A stretch of DNA of 52,168 nucleotides from Caulobacter sp. BK020. Its GTDB lineage: Bacteria > Pseudomonadota > Alphaproteobacteria > Caulobacterales > Caulobacteraceae. The DNA lies in NCBI RefSeq assembly GCF_004342605.1, contig NZ_SLZL01000008.1, forward strand, positions 190,001 through 242,168, in the 5' to 3' direction. A program made the position numbers and the translations under genes. This document shows, one piece after another, positions 1 through 6,480 of the stretch. Position 1 is the stretch's first letter; every line of letters starts with the position of its first letter. Below the pieces are notes generated by a model. That model searched no databases and was not told where the DNA came from. It saw nothing but the letters and a program-made list of their open reading frames with translations.

Positions 1-117
1 TCTGTGAATGGTTTTGGGCCGGCGCCCAGCCACGCCGCGCGATCTGTCGCGGCGACAGCGCTTGCGCCATCCCCTTCCCTGGCTTCATAGACCTCTACAA
101 GAGGAGGCCCCGCGTCC

Positions 118-558
118 ATGTTGTCCCAGAAAGCGCGCTACGCCCTGCGCGCCATGATCGAACTGGCCCGTGAGAACGGACAGGTCACCGCCGGCGAACT
201 GGCGATCCGCGCCGACGCGCCGCGCAAGTTCCTGGAGGCCATACTTCTTACACTGTCACGTCAGGGCCTGGTCACCAGCCGGCGGGGCAAGTTCGGCGGC
301 TACCTGCTGGGGCGCGAGCCGGCCGCGATCAGCTTCGCCGAGATCATCCGCCTGGTCGACGGGCCGCTGGCCTTGACCCCTTGCGTCAGCCGCACGGCCT
401 TTCGCCGTTGCGAGGACTGCCGCGACCTGGCGACCTGCGCGCTGCGCGAAGCCCTGCTGAGGGCTCGCGACGCCACGGCGACGGTTCTGGAGGGCTACAG
501 CCTGGCCGACGCGGTGGCCGGCTCGGGCGCCGAACTGCTCGGCGAACCGGCGGCCTGA
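118..558 (+). CDS. Rrf2-family transcriptional regulator
   Basis: A 146-residue protein of the usual length for Rrf2 regulators (IscR, NsrR, RirA, CymR relatives). The N-terminal winged helix-turn-helix covers about residues 1-65 and begins with the family-typical MLSQKARYALRAMIELA. Four cysteines follow (PCVS, RCEDC, TCAL, about residues 90-108), in the region where Fe-S members bind their cluster, so an iron-sulfur or redox/NO/iron sensor is likely but the exact ligand is not provable here. The start is the ATG behind GAGGAGG at 101-107, a slightly long 10-nt gap. The dyad CCTCT-ACA-AGAGG (92-104) overlaps the ribosome-binding site and could be an autoregulatory site. The gene ends 2 bp before a strong dyad and faces the CBS gene. 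Confidence 0.85.
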   Translation: MLSQKARYALRAMIELARENGQVTAGELAIRADAPRKFLEAILLTLSRQGLVTSRRGKFGGYLLGREPAAISFAEIIRLVDGPLALTPCVSRTAFRRCEDCRDLATCALREALLRARDATATVLEGYSLADAVAGSGAELLGEPAA

Positions 559-559
559 T

Positions 560-594
560 CCACGCTCTATATAGAGGCGCTATATGGAGCGTGG
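560..594. terminator. Hairpin between convergent genes
   Basis: A 35-bp inverted repeat: arms CCACGCTC and GAGCGTGG at the ends, then a one-base mismatch and ATATAG/CTATAT inside, loop of 5 nt. It begins 2 bp after the Rrf2 stop and lies between two converging genes, so a bidirectional terminator is the simplest reading. There is no T-run on either strand. The left half also contains the perfect 12-bp palindrome CTCTATATAGAG (565-576), so a protein-binding site is a reasonable alternative. Confidence 0.5.
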
Positions 595-628
595 GCGAGC
601 GACCGCCGCGGGCCGCCCGAACGCCGTC

Positions 629-1060
629 TCAGCCGGCGGCGATGTAGGCCTTCAGGCCTTCCGCCTCGGCCTGGGCCTCGCTGATCTTGTATTTCACCAG
701 GTCGCCGATCGAGATGATGCCGGCCAGGCGCTTGCCCTTGCAGACCGGCAGGTGGCGGATCCGGCGATCGGTCATCCGGGCGAGCAAAGCGTCCACCGTC
801 TCTTCCGGCTGGGCGAAGACCACGTCGCGGGTCATGCAGGTGGAGATAGGCTTGGACAGGGCGGCCGCCCCGCTCTCGGCGATCACCCGCACGATGTCGC
901 GTTCGGACAGGATGCCGGCGATCGTCTCGTCCTCCTCGAGCACCACCATGGCCCCCACGCGCCGAGTGTGCAGAAGGGCCGCGGCCGCGCCCACCGTCTC
1001 GTGGGGCGAGGCGGTGAAGACCAGGTCGCCCTTGTCCTTCAGGATCTGAGAAACCAGCAA
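629..1060 (-). CDS. CBS-domain protein (tandem CBS pair)
   Basis: A 143-residue soluble protein made almost entirely of two CBS domains (about residues 8-65 and 75-130), the Bateman-module size common in alphaproteobacteria. Such stand-alone pairs bind adenine nucleotides and act as energy or redox sensors; the target is unknown. Visible motifs include GILSERDIVRVIAE in the first repeat and GIISIGDLVKYKI in the second. The start is TTG at 1060: AGGGAGG sits 7 nt before it, whereas the ATG at 1067 is out of frame and directly abuts the Shine-Dalgarno. The gene is divergent from hfaA, with about 235 bp of shared upstream region. Confidence 0.85.
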   Translation of the reverse strand: MLVSQILKDKGDLVFTASPHETVGAAAALLHTRRVGAMVVLEEDETIAGILSERDIVRVIAESGAAALSKPISTCMTRDVVFAQPEETVDALLARMTDRRIRHLPVCKGKRLAGIISIGDLVKYKISEAQAEAEGLKAYIAAG

Positions 1061-1067
1061 AGCTCAT

Positions 1068-1074
1068 CCTCCCT
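1068..1074 (-). promoter_or_regulatory. Ribosome-binding site fixing a TTG start
   Basis: AGGGAGG on the minus strand, 7 nt before the TTG that opens the CBS-domain gene. An ATG lies in the spacer but in another frame. Just upstream, CCTGA-N8-TCAGG (1072-1089) is a short dyad in the leader of unknown meaning. Confidence 0.65.
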
Positions 1075-1243
1075 GATACTTATTTCAGGCCAGGGTCTCG
1101 CAAAGCGGGCCCCTGATCAATGGGCTGGATCGCCCAGAGGCTGACGCGACCGCATTATTATGGCGCCCGTCAAAGTCGCCCTCGCGCCGGAGAACTTAAC
1201 CAAATCGCGAGACCTTCGGCGTTAAACCCAACGCTGTCCGATA

Positions 1244-1260
1244 TTGGCACGGGGGTTGCT
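1244..1260 (+). promoter_or_regulatory. Sigma-54 (RpoN) promoter of hfaABD
   Basis: TTGGCACGGGGGTTGCT matches the sigma-54 consensus YTGGCACGRNNNTTGCW at every defined position, with the GG (1246-1247) and GC (1258-1259) elements exactly 10 bp apart. The predicted start is near 1271, giving a leader of about 25 nt with GAGG at 1286-1289 before the hfaA ATG. Sigma-54 promoters need an ATP-dependent enhancer-binding activator; in Caulobacter the stalked-pole activator TacA is one candidate, which is inference. Confidence 0.85.
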
Positions 1261-1295
1261 AGCCGTCGGACGCGTCGGAGTTCACGAGGTTTCTG

Positions 1296-1772
1296 ATGGC
1301 TGCGAACGAGAAGAATCTGCCGGGCGCCGGGCGCCCGCTGGCGATCAGCGTGGCCATTCTGGCCCTGGCCGCCGCCGCGACCGGCCTGGTGCTGTCCAGC
1401 CCGGCCGGGGCCCAGACCCTGGACACCAATTCCGCCGCGTTCAACGCCGGCTACGGCCGTGTGGCCGGTTCGGAGAACCATGTGGTCGAGTATTCGACCC
1501 GCGACGCCAACGGCAACCGCGTCATCGTTGATGGCGTCATGCTGACCGGCGCCGACCAGAGCGTCTATTCGTCCAGCCGGTCGTCGGGATCGCTGGACAG
1601 CTATTCGGGGGTCGGCAGCCTGGGGGGCTGGGGCAGTTCCACGGCGATCGGCAACAACCTGACGGTCGTCACCCAGGGCAACAACAACACGGTGATCGTC
1701 AACTCCAACCAGATCAACAACGGCAATATCAGCGCCGGAACGAACGTCGGGAAATCGGGAAATGGCCAGTAA
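1296..1772 (+). CDS. hfaA: Holdfast anchor protein HfaA
   Basis: HfaA is a small exported protein that, with HfaB and HfaD, fixes the polysaccharide holdfast to the cell body; the Caulobacter crescentus protein forms stable curli-like multimers. The 158 residues begin with a signal peptide (hydrophobic stretch about 16-34, likely cleavage after AGA at 39). The C-terminal third is Asn/Gln/Gly-rich with a curlin-like run, STAIGNNLTVVTQGNNNTVI then NQINNGNIS, about residues 113-147. The ATG has GAGG 6 nt upstream. It is first in a tight three-gene operon, overlapping hfaB by 11 nt, behind a sigma-54 promoter. Confidence 0.85.
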   Translation: MAANEKNLPGAGRPLAISVAILALAAAATGLVLSSPAGAQTLDTNSAAFNAGYGRVAGSENHVVEYSTRDANGNRVIVDGVMLTGADQSVYSSSRSSGSLDSYSGVGSLGGWGSSTAIGNNLTVVTQGNNNTVIVNSNQINNGNISAGTNVGKSGNGQ

Positions 1773-2775
1773 GCGCCTCAACCTTCTGCTGGCCGGCGCC
1801 TGCGCCGTGCTCAGCGCCTGCGGCGGCGTCCCCAAGCCGATGATGGATGGCAACTACGCCACCCCGATCGGCGGGGCGCCGGTGACCGCCAACCCCACGC
1901 CCTACACCGCGGGCCTGGTCTGCCTGGCGCAGTACGCCCGCGCCAACCACGTGGTGGCGCCGCGCGTCGCCATCGGCCGCATCGCCGACTACACCGGCAA
2001 GGAGGAGTCCGACGGGTCGGGCCGCAAGGTCACCCAGGGCGCCTCGCTGCTGGCCATGACCGCCTTCGCCAAGGCCGGCATGCCGATGGTCGAGCGCTTC
2101 GACACCTCGGTGTCGGAGTACGAGCTGAAATACGCCAACAACAAGCTGATCTCCGACAACCCCAAGCCGGGCGCCGACGTGCCGGCCGAGTACCGCCGCA
2201 TCCTGGCGGGCCAGGTGCCGGGCTCGGACTTCTACGTGGCCGGCGGCATCACCGAGCTGAACTACAACATCCGCTCGGCGGGCGTGGACGCCTATGCTGG
2301 CGACAAGGACACCGACGGGCTGAAGGGCAATTTCCGCCGGCGGGTGTTCGTGATGAACATCGCGCTGGACCTGCGCCTGATCAACACTCGCACGCTGGAG
2401 GTGGTCGACGTGATCTCCTACCAGAAGCAGGTGGTCGGCCGCGAGATCAGCGCCGGGGTCTTCGACTTCCTGAACGGCAACATCTTCGACATCTCGGCGG
2501 GCCGCGGCGCGCTGGAGCCGATGCAGCTGGCCGTGCGCTCGCTGATCGAGCGGGCCACCATCGAGATGAGCGCCAACCTCTACGGCATGCCGGGTCCGCA
2601 AAGCTGCATGCAGTACGACCCCTACGCCGCCAACACCGTCGGCGCGACCGGGGCCTTCGTGCCCGCCTACAACAACCTGGGAACCAACAATGCGCAGACC
2701 CGCGAAGACCCGTCTCGCTGGAACGATCGCAGCGATCCCAATGTGGGCGATGCTGGCCGTCGGGGCCGCTACTAG
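1762..2775 (+). CDS. hfaB: Holdfast anchor secretion lipoprotein HfaB (CsgG family)
   Basis: HfaB is the CsgG-like outer-membrane lipoprotein thought to export or stabilise HfaA and HfaD. The 337-residue protein has a lipoprotein signal with lipobox LSAC (residues 17-20, acylated Cys20). The CsgG core follows, with a conserved early segment (VVAPRVAIGRIADYTGK, about 56-72) and a later AGQVPGSDFYVAGGITELNYN region. The start ATG lies inside the end of hfaA, implying translational coupling. The 3' end is read in two frames because hfaD begins 86 nt before the hfaB stop. The last 50 residues are Asn/Arg/Asp-rich and poorly structured, as expected for a dual-coding tail. Confidence 0.88.
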   Translation: MASKRLNLLLAGACAVLSACGGVPKPMMDGNYATPIGGAPVTANPTPYTAGLVCLAQYARANHVVAPRVAIGRIADYTGKEESDGSGRKVTQGASLLAMTAFAKAGMPMVERFDTSVSEYELKYANNKLISDNPKPGADVPAEYRRILAGQVPGSDFYVAGGITELNYNIRSAGVDAYAGDKDTDGLKGNFRRRVFVMNIALDLRLINTRTLEVVDVISYQKQVVGREISAGVFDFLNGNIFDISAGRGALEPMQLAVRSLIERATIEMSANLYGMPGPQSCMQYDPYAANTVGATGAFVPAYNNLGTNNAQTREDPSRWNDRSDPNVGDAGRRGRY

Positions 2776-3931
2776 CCAGACGATCCCCGTCCAGGGCTCG
2801 AACGACCAGCTGAACCTCGGCAATGTGTTCGCCGACCAGACGCTGGACGTCGTCACCGCCGACGAGGGCGTCACCGCCACCACCACGGCCGGGGCCAACA
2901 CCTTCGGCGCGACGGTGGTCGGCGCGGACGCCGGCCTGACCTCCAACCAGGTCAACCAGGGCGCCGTGACGGCGCACGGGGTGGTCAACGCCTCGGGCTC
3001 CATGGGCGAGTCGAGCAACATCACCACCACGGCGGTCGGCAACAGCGGCACGGGCACGGCGGCCTACGGGACGCTGAGCGGCTTCATGGTCCAGACCAAC
3101 AGCGGCGCGGTCACCGCCCGCAGCCAGATCGAGGGCGAGGCCGCCCAGGCCGGCGACGTGATCGAGACCAGCCAGGCGGCCGGCAACAGCCAGGGCCTGC
3201 TGCTGGTCAACGGGTCGATGGGCGCGCGGGTCAGCCAGAACAACCAGGCCGACGTCGCCGCCGACGGCGGGGCGATCCTGCAGTACGTGGCCGGGACCGC
3301 GGTCGTGGCCGGCACGGCGGCGGGCAACAACATCGACCTGACCGGCGCCAACCAGTCGGCCGCTCGGGTCATCACCGACCAGAACAACGGCGCGGCCAAT
3401 GTCACGGCCACCAAGTTCACGGCCTATGGCAACAGCTACCTGACCACGACGGCGGCGACGGCCTCGGGCAACAATCTGAACGCCGCCAACGAGGGCACGC
3501 TGCTGGACGTGGCCAGCCACCAGTACAACACCGCCTATGTGCGAGCCCAGGCCGAGGGGACCTCCTACGAGTTCGGCGGCGCCCAGGCCACGGCCTATGG
3601 CGTCGGCAACTCGGCCATGGCCAGCAACGCCAACGGCCCGGGCCTGGTGCTGGACAACGTCCAGGTCAACGACGGCGGCGGGGTCGAGGTGATCGCCAGC
3701 TTCGAGGGCAATACCGGCTATGACGCCGGGGCCAGCGCCACGGCGATCGGCAACGCGGTCAGCGGCTACGCCTGCAACCTGTGCAGCGGCACGATGAGCG
3801 CCACCAACAGCCAGTCCAACAATGTCGACGTCAGCGCCCGCTCGACCGTGACCGTCCGCAATTCGGGCCGCGCGGTCGTGGGGATCTCGACCGCCACCGG
3901 CAACAACGCGACGTTCTCGGTGACGAACTAG
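2690..3931 (+). CDS. hfaD: Holdfast anchor protein HfaD, repeat-rich
   Basis: HfaD is the large surface component of the holdfast anchor. The 413-residue protein starts with a signal peptide (RRPAKTR n-region, hydrophobic AGTIAAIPMWAMLAVGAATS). The rest is built from a degenerate repeat of about 30-45 residues in which an AxGN turn alternates with QxN/VxA strands (NQVNQGAVTAHG, VSQNNQADVAADG, TDQNNGAANVTATK, VQVNDGGGVEV, TNSQSNNVDVSAR). This Gln/Asn-regular pattern resembles curlin-type beta-solenoids. The only Cys pair is CNLC, about residues 363-366. The ATG lies within hfaB (86-nt overlap), so coupling is expected. No hfaC follows. Confidence 0.85.
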   Translation: MRRPAKTRLAGTIAAIPMWAMLAVGAATSQTIPVQGSNDQLNLGNVFADQTLDVVTADEGVTATTTAGANTFGATVVGADAGLTSNQVNQGAVTAHGVVNASGSMGESSNITTTAVGNSGTGTAAYGTLSGFMVQTNSGAVTARSQIEGEAAQAGDVIETSQAAGNSQGLLLVNGSMGARVSQNNQADVAADGGAILQYVAGTAVVAGTAAGNNIDLTGANQSAARVITDQNNGAANVTATKFTAYGNSYLTTTAATASGNNLNAANEGTLLDVASHQYNTAYVRAQAEGTSYEFGGAQATAYGVGNSAMASNANGPGLVLDNVQVNDGGGVEVIASFEGNTGYDAGASATAIGNAVSGYACNLCSGTMSATNSQSNNVDVSARSTVTVRNSGRAVVGISTATGNNATFSVTN

Positions 3932-3949
3932 GGGGCGGGCGCCGCAAGA

Positions 3950-4048
3950 CCCCCTCCGTCCCCTTCGGGGCCACCTCCCCCAGAGGGGGAGGATCTGGTC
4001 GGCGGTCGCCGCACCGAATAGATGCTCCCCCTCTGGGGGAGCTGTCGG
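3950..4048. repeat. REP-like repeat, family 1, copy A
   Basis: Two facing hairpins: a CTTCGGGG stem, then CCTCCCCCAGAGGGGGAGG, and about 30 bp later its partner CTCCCCCTCTGGGGGAGCTGTCGGC. The same arrangement recurs at 42204-42288 with a different spacer, so this is a dispersed intergenic element. It sits just after hfaD and may end that transcript. Confidence 0.75.
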
Positions 4049-4116
4049 CCCTCCGGACCGGCCTTTGGCCGGCCGCAGGATAAACTCCGCCGACTGAGGC
4101 GGCCTTGCGCGCGGCC

Positions 4117-4143
4117 GGGGACAGGCGGCATGCGCCTGTCCCC
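4117..4143. repeat. GC-rich palindrome, copy A
   Basis: Arms GGGGACAGGCG and CGCCTGTCCCC around a central GCATG. A second, perfectly symmetric 26-bp copy lies at 4709-4734 in the same intergenic stretch. Probably a small mobile hairpin repeat; function unknown. Confidence 0.7.
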
Positions 4144-4324
4144 AATCGTGGTCACGACTTGGCCGCCTCACGCGGAAGCCCGCTGAGCTTGCTGGGAAGG
4201 GTGCGAAGCGCCCGGGCCTCGCCCGGATGATTTGCAGTTGTAAATACCGTTTCGACGAAGTTCGAGCGCTTCGCGTGGAGCCGTTATCCGGAAGCCTTCG
4301 GGTCGCGGATTTTTAACCCGCTCC

Positions 4325-4404
4325 GATGGAGGCCCCCGACGGGCAGGACGTTGGCGCGTCCTGGACCGCCCGGGCGATTTCAGCCCGGGCCTGCTGGCTC
4401 CATC
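4325..4404. other. Compact multi-stem segment, possible structured RNA
   Basis: An outer stem GATGGAG (4325-4331) / CTCCATC (4398-4404) encloses two hairpins: CAGGACG/CGTCCTG (4344-4350 / 4357-4363, 6-nt loop) and a GCCCGGGC pair (4368-4375 / 4383-4390, 7-nt loop). A three-way fold is thus possible on either strand. No promoter or terminator is obvious and no known RNA family is recognised. Confidence 0.3.
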
Positions 4405-4708
4405 CGCCTGTCCCGGACGCCGAAGCTTCGTCGCGACTGAGGCGAACCTGCTCCGGACCGATCCGGGATGCTTCCGAAGAAGCGCGGCGGACAAGGCCTA
4501 CCCGCTCGTCCACCCCCGAAGGCCGCATCGGTCGCCGTACGTGCGCCCTCCCCGTGCTCTCAGGTGAGATCAGGATAAGGCCGCCTGGCAAGGTGAGGAC
4601 GAAAACGGGTCGAAAAAGTTCAGGGCATTGAAAATGCTTGGGTTCATGACCGATGGCCCGGGGATAGCCCCCGTTTGTGGCATGCTCCCAAAGCTGGGAC
4701 ACGCGCTT

Positions 4709-4734
4709 GGGGACAGGCGCATGCGCCTGTCCCC
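4709..4734. repeat. GC-rich palindrome, copy B
   Basis: Perfect 26-bp palindrome with half-site GGGGACAGGCGCA. Same element as the copy at 4117-4143, in the same non-coding stretch. Confidence 0.7.
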
Positions 4735-5050
4735 AGTCCGAGCATCGGACCCACCGTCGGGCCGTCTTCAATCCAGAACGACGCGCCAATGCCAGGCTCG
4801 GCGGATCAAGATAGAGCCTATCGCGCCTTGCCGTGAGTGCGCGTCCCCGGTTTCGGCGCTGGCCTCGTGGACCTCCCGACCTCGACTAAAAATTAGAACA
4901 AAGATAGAACAATCTGCGTCCGTATCTGACGCACCGATCCTCCAAATTGAAACCATCCGTTGCGGGCCAGACGTCGGGATCAACCGGCCAAGGACGCGGC
5001 GGTGCTGCATTTTTAGCGGCTATATTTTTGAAATATTTGGAGAATTTGAA

Positions 5051-6202
5051 ATGACCAACTATGTCTTCGCCGACGATTATCGTCTGCCCGGCGACCCCGA
5101 CGACACCCTCAGCTTCCAGCGCGCCTTCGCCGCCTCGAACGAGGTCCGCATGCTGGCGAAAACCTACCTCGTCAGCGGTCCGGTCACGTTCCCGCGGGGC
5201 GGAACCGCGCTGAAGGGCTGCGGGATCGGCGTGACCTTCCTGCGGTCCACCGCGGCCAACCAGCCGGTGATCCTGATCCCGGCGGCCACCGACTACGTCA
5301 CGATGATGGACTTCACCGTCGACCACCTGGGCGTCACGGCCGTGGCGGGCGGCGACGGGATCAAGCTGCAGGTGGCGGCCAACTACAGCTGGGACAACGG
5401 CGTCATCACCAACGTCCGGGCCAATTCCAACCATATCGGCTGGAACCTGGGCATGACCGCCTACACCACCCTGGTCAACTGCGGCGCGGCCAAGAACCTC
5501 TCGCACGGGTTCAGCTTCACCGCCAATCCGGACTACGCGACCAACCCGCTGCAGTACTACCTGACCAAGTGCACGGCCACGCAGAACCAGGGCAACGGCT
5601 ACCACTACGCCGTCCAGCATGGCGCCCAGCAGACCGGGAACGTCACCACCTCGGTCGGCGCGCTGGAAAACTGCGTCACCTGGGCCAATCTCGGTCACGG
5701 CGTGAGTGCAGTGGGTCTGCAGACCAACCCCATCGCCAGCATCCGCATCGACGGCGGCTTCTATGGCGAGGACAGCGGTCACGGGATCTATCTGGACACC
5801 TGGGGCGCCCAGCACCTGATCAAGCCGGGCTTCATCGAGCTGTCCGGTTTGTGCGGCATCTACCTGTCCGACCACAACAGCGAGGTGCAGGTGGGGCCGA
5901 GCATCGTCGTCAACAACGGGGAGGACGGCATCCTGGTCAACTGCCCTGACGTGACGATCACCGGCGGCCAGTTCATCGCCAACGGCCGGCTGCACCACGG
6001 CGGGCGGTCGAACGGCATCTACTTCTTCACGGGCGGTTCGGGCGTGGTCAGCGGCGTGCGGTCCAAGGCCTTCGGCGGCCAGCAGGACTGGGGCGTGGTG
6101 ACGAACGCCAACGTGCTGCTGGTCGGCAACGACCTGCACGGCAACAACCTCGGCGCCCTGACCGGGGCGACCCACCCGAACTCGACGGGCAACCGCGTCT
6201 AG
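5051..6202 (+). CDS. Right-handed parallel beta-helix protein (pectate-lyase-like fold)
   Basis: A 383-residue protein. The N-terminus carries the motif of the Pectate_lyase_3/tailspike group (PGDPDDTLSFQRAF, about residues 14-27), followed by YLVSGPVTFPRGGTALKGCG and then serial beta-helix coils to the end (GVITNVRANSNHIGWNLGM, NCGAAKNLSHGFSF, GHGIYLDTWG, GEDGILVNCPDVTITGGQF). Members are polysaccharide lyases, hydrolases or epimerases, or phage tailspikes; no catalytic set can be assigned. The ATG at 5051 is chosen because GGAG lies 8 nt upstream and in-frame sequence before it is non-coding in character. No signal peptide is visible, which is odd for a surface enzyme. The leader is strikingly A+T-rich, a possible sign of acquisition. 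It stands alone, downstream of the holdfast genes. Confidence 0.75.
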   Translation: MTNYVFADDYRLPGDPDDTLSFQRAFAASNEVRMLAKTYLVSGPVTFPRGGTALKGCGIGVTFLRSTAANQPVILIPAATDYVTMMDFTVDHLGVTAVAGGDGIKLQVAANYSWDNGVITNVRANSNHIGWNLGMTAYTTLVNCGAAKNLSHGFSFTANPDYATNPLQYYLTKCTATQNQGNGYHYAVQHGAQQTGNVTTSVGALENCVTWANLGHGVSAVGLQTNPIASIRIDGGFYGEDSGHGIYLDTWGAQHLIKPGFIELSGLCGIYLSDHNSEVQVGPSIVVNNGEDGILVNCPDVTITGGQFIANGRLHHGGRSNGIYFFTGGSGVVSGVRSKAFGGQQDWGVVTNANVLLVGNDLHGNNLGALTGATHPNSTGNRV

Positions 6203-6214
6203 GCGGTCTCCGGA

Positions 6215-6241
6215 GGCGCCCGGGAGGTCTTCCCGGGCGCC
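6215..6241 (+). terminator. GC-rich hairpin after the beta-helix gene
   Basis: Perfect 11-bp stem GGCGCCCGGGA / TCCCGGGCGCC with a 5-nt loop, 12 bp past the stop codon. No T-run follows. A second small hairpin (GCGGCCTT/AAGGCCGC) lies at 6265-6283. Confidence 0.55.
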
Positions 6242-6290
6242 GATTGAGGTAGTTTGCTGTCGCCGCGGCCTTCGTAAGGCCGCCCCCAAG

Positions 6291-6341
6291 TTCCCTTGTA
6301 TCTGGATCACGCCTTCGAGCCGCGATCCAGATACAAGGGAA
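6291..6341. repeat. 18-bp perfect inverted repeat
   Basis: Arms TTCCCTTGTATCTGGATC (6291-6308) and its exact complement (6324-6341) around a 15-nt spacer. It lies in the 278-bp gap before the M16 protease. Arm composition is less G+C-rich than the flanks. It could be a strong transcript hairpin, a dispersed repeat or a large operator. Confidence 0.6.
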
Positions 6342-6480
6342 CAGGGGGCGGACGGATCAAGCGCCCAGCATCGCAACGCCGACGTCGAAGCGTGGCCGTT
6401 CCGCCCCACCGACGCCTTGCTTGCGCCACGCGCTTTGGCCAAGGTGCGCGACCGTCCAACGCTCCACTTCAAGGTCGCAC

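Larger units (their letters stand above)
3932..5050. other. 1.1-kb gene-free repeat and hairpin region
   Basis: I see no credible protein here. Open frames on both strands are Arg/Pro/Ser-rich, lack ribosome-binding sites and break across repeats. The stretch holds a REP-type double hairpin (3950-4048), two copies of a GC-rich palindrome (4117-4143, 4709-4734), a compact multi-stem segment (4325-4404) and an A+T-rich end (about 4880-5050) serving as leader of the next gene. Nothing matches tmRNA, RNase P, SRP or 6S RNA by eye. Confidence 0.7.

Noticed and set aside
1196..1225. TTAA motifs upstream of hfaA as a CtrA site
   Set aside because: The two TTAA half-sites are 22 bp apart, not the 7 bp of the CtrA consensus.
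1170..3057. Long minus-strand frames opposite hfaABD
   Set aside because: They are Arg/Val/Ala/His-rich shadows of the hfa genes, without start signals.
3950..4734. Repeat cluster as a CRISPR array
   Set aside because: Repeats are inverted hairpins at irregular spacing, not direct repeats with unique spacers, and no cas genes occur.
4313..4789. 158-residue minus-strand frame in the gene-free stretch
   Set aside because: No ribosome-binding site, Arg/Ser/Gly-rich low-quality sequence, and it runs through a palindromic repeat.
4628..5050. In-frame N-terminal extension of the beta-helix protein
   Set aside because: Composition is not protein-like, it crosses a palindrome and an A+T-rich leader, and a good GGAG precedes the ATG at 5051.
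6421..6480. N-terminal extension of the M16 protease
   Set aside because: It would bury the lipoprotein signal peptide that begins at the ATG at 6481.
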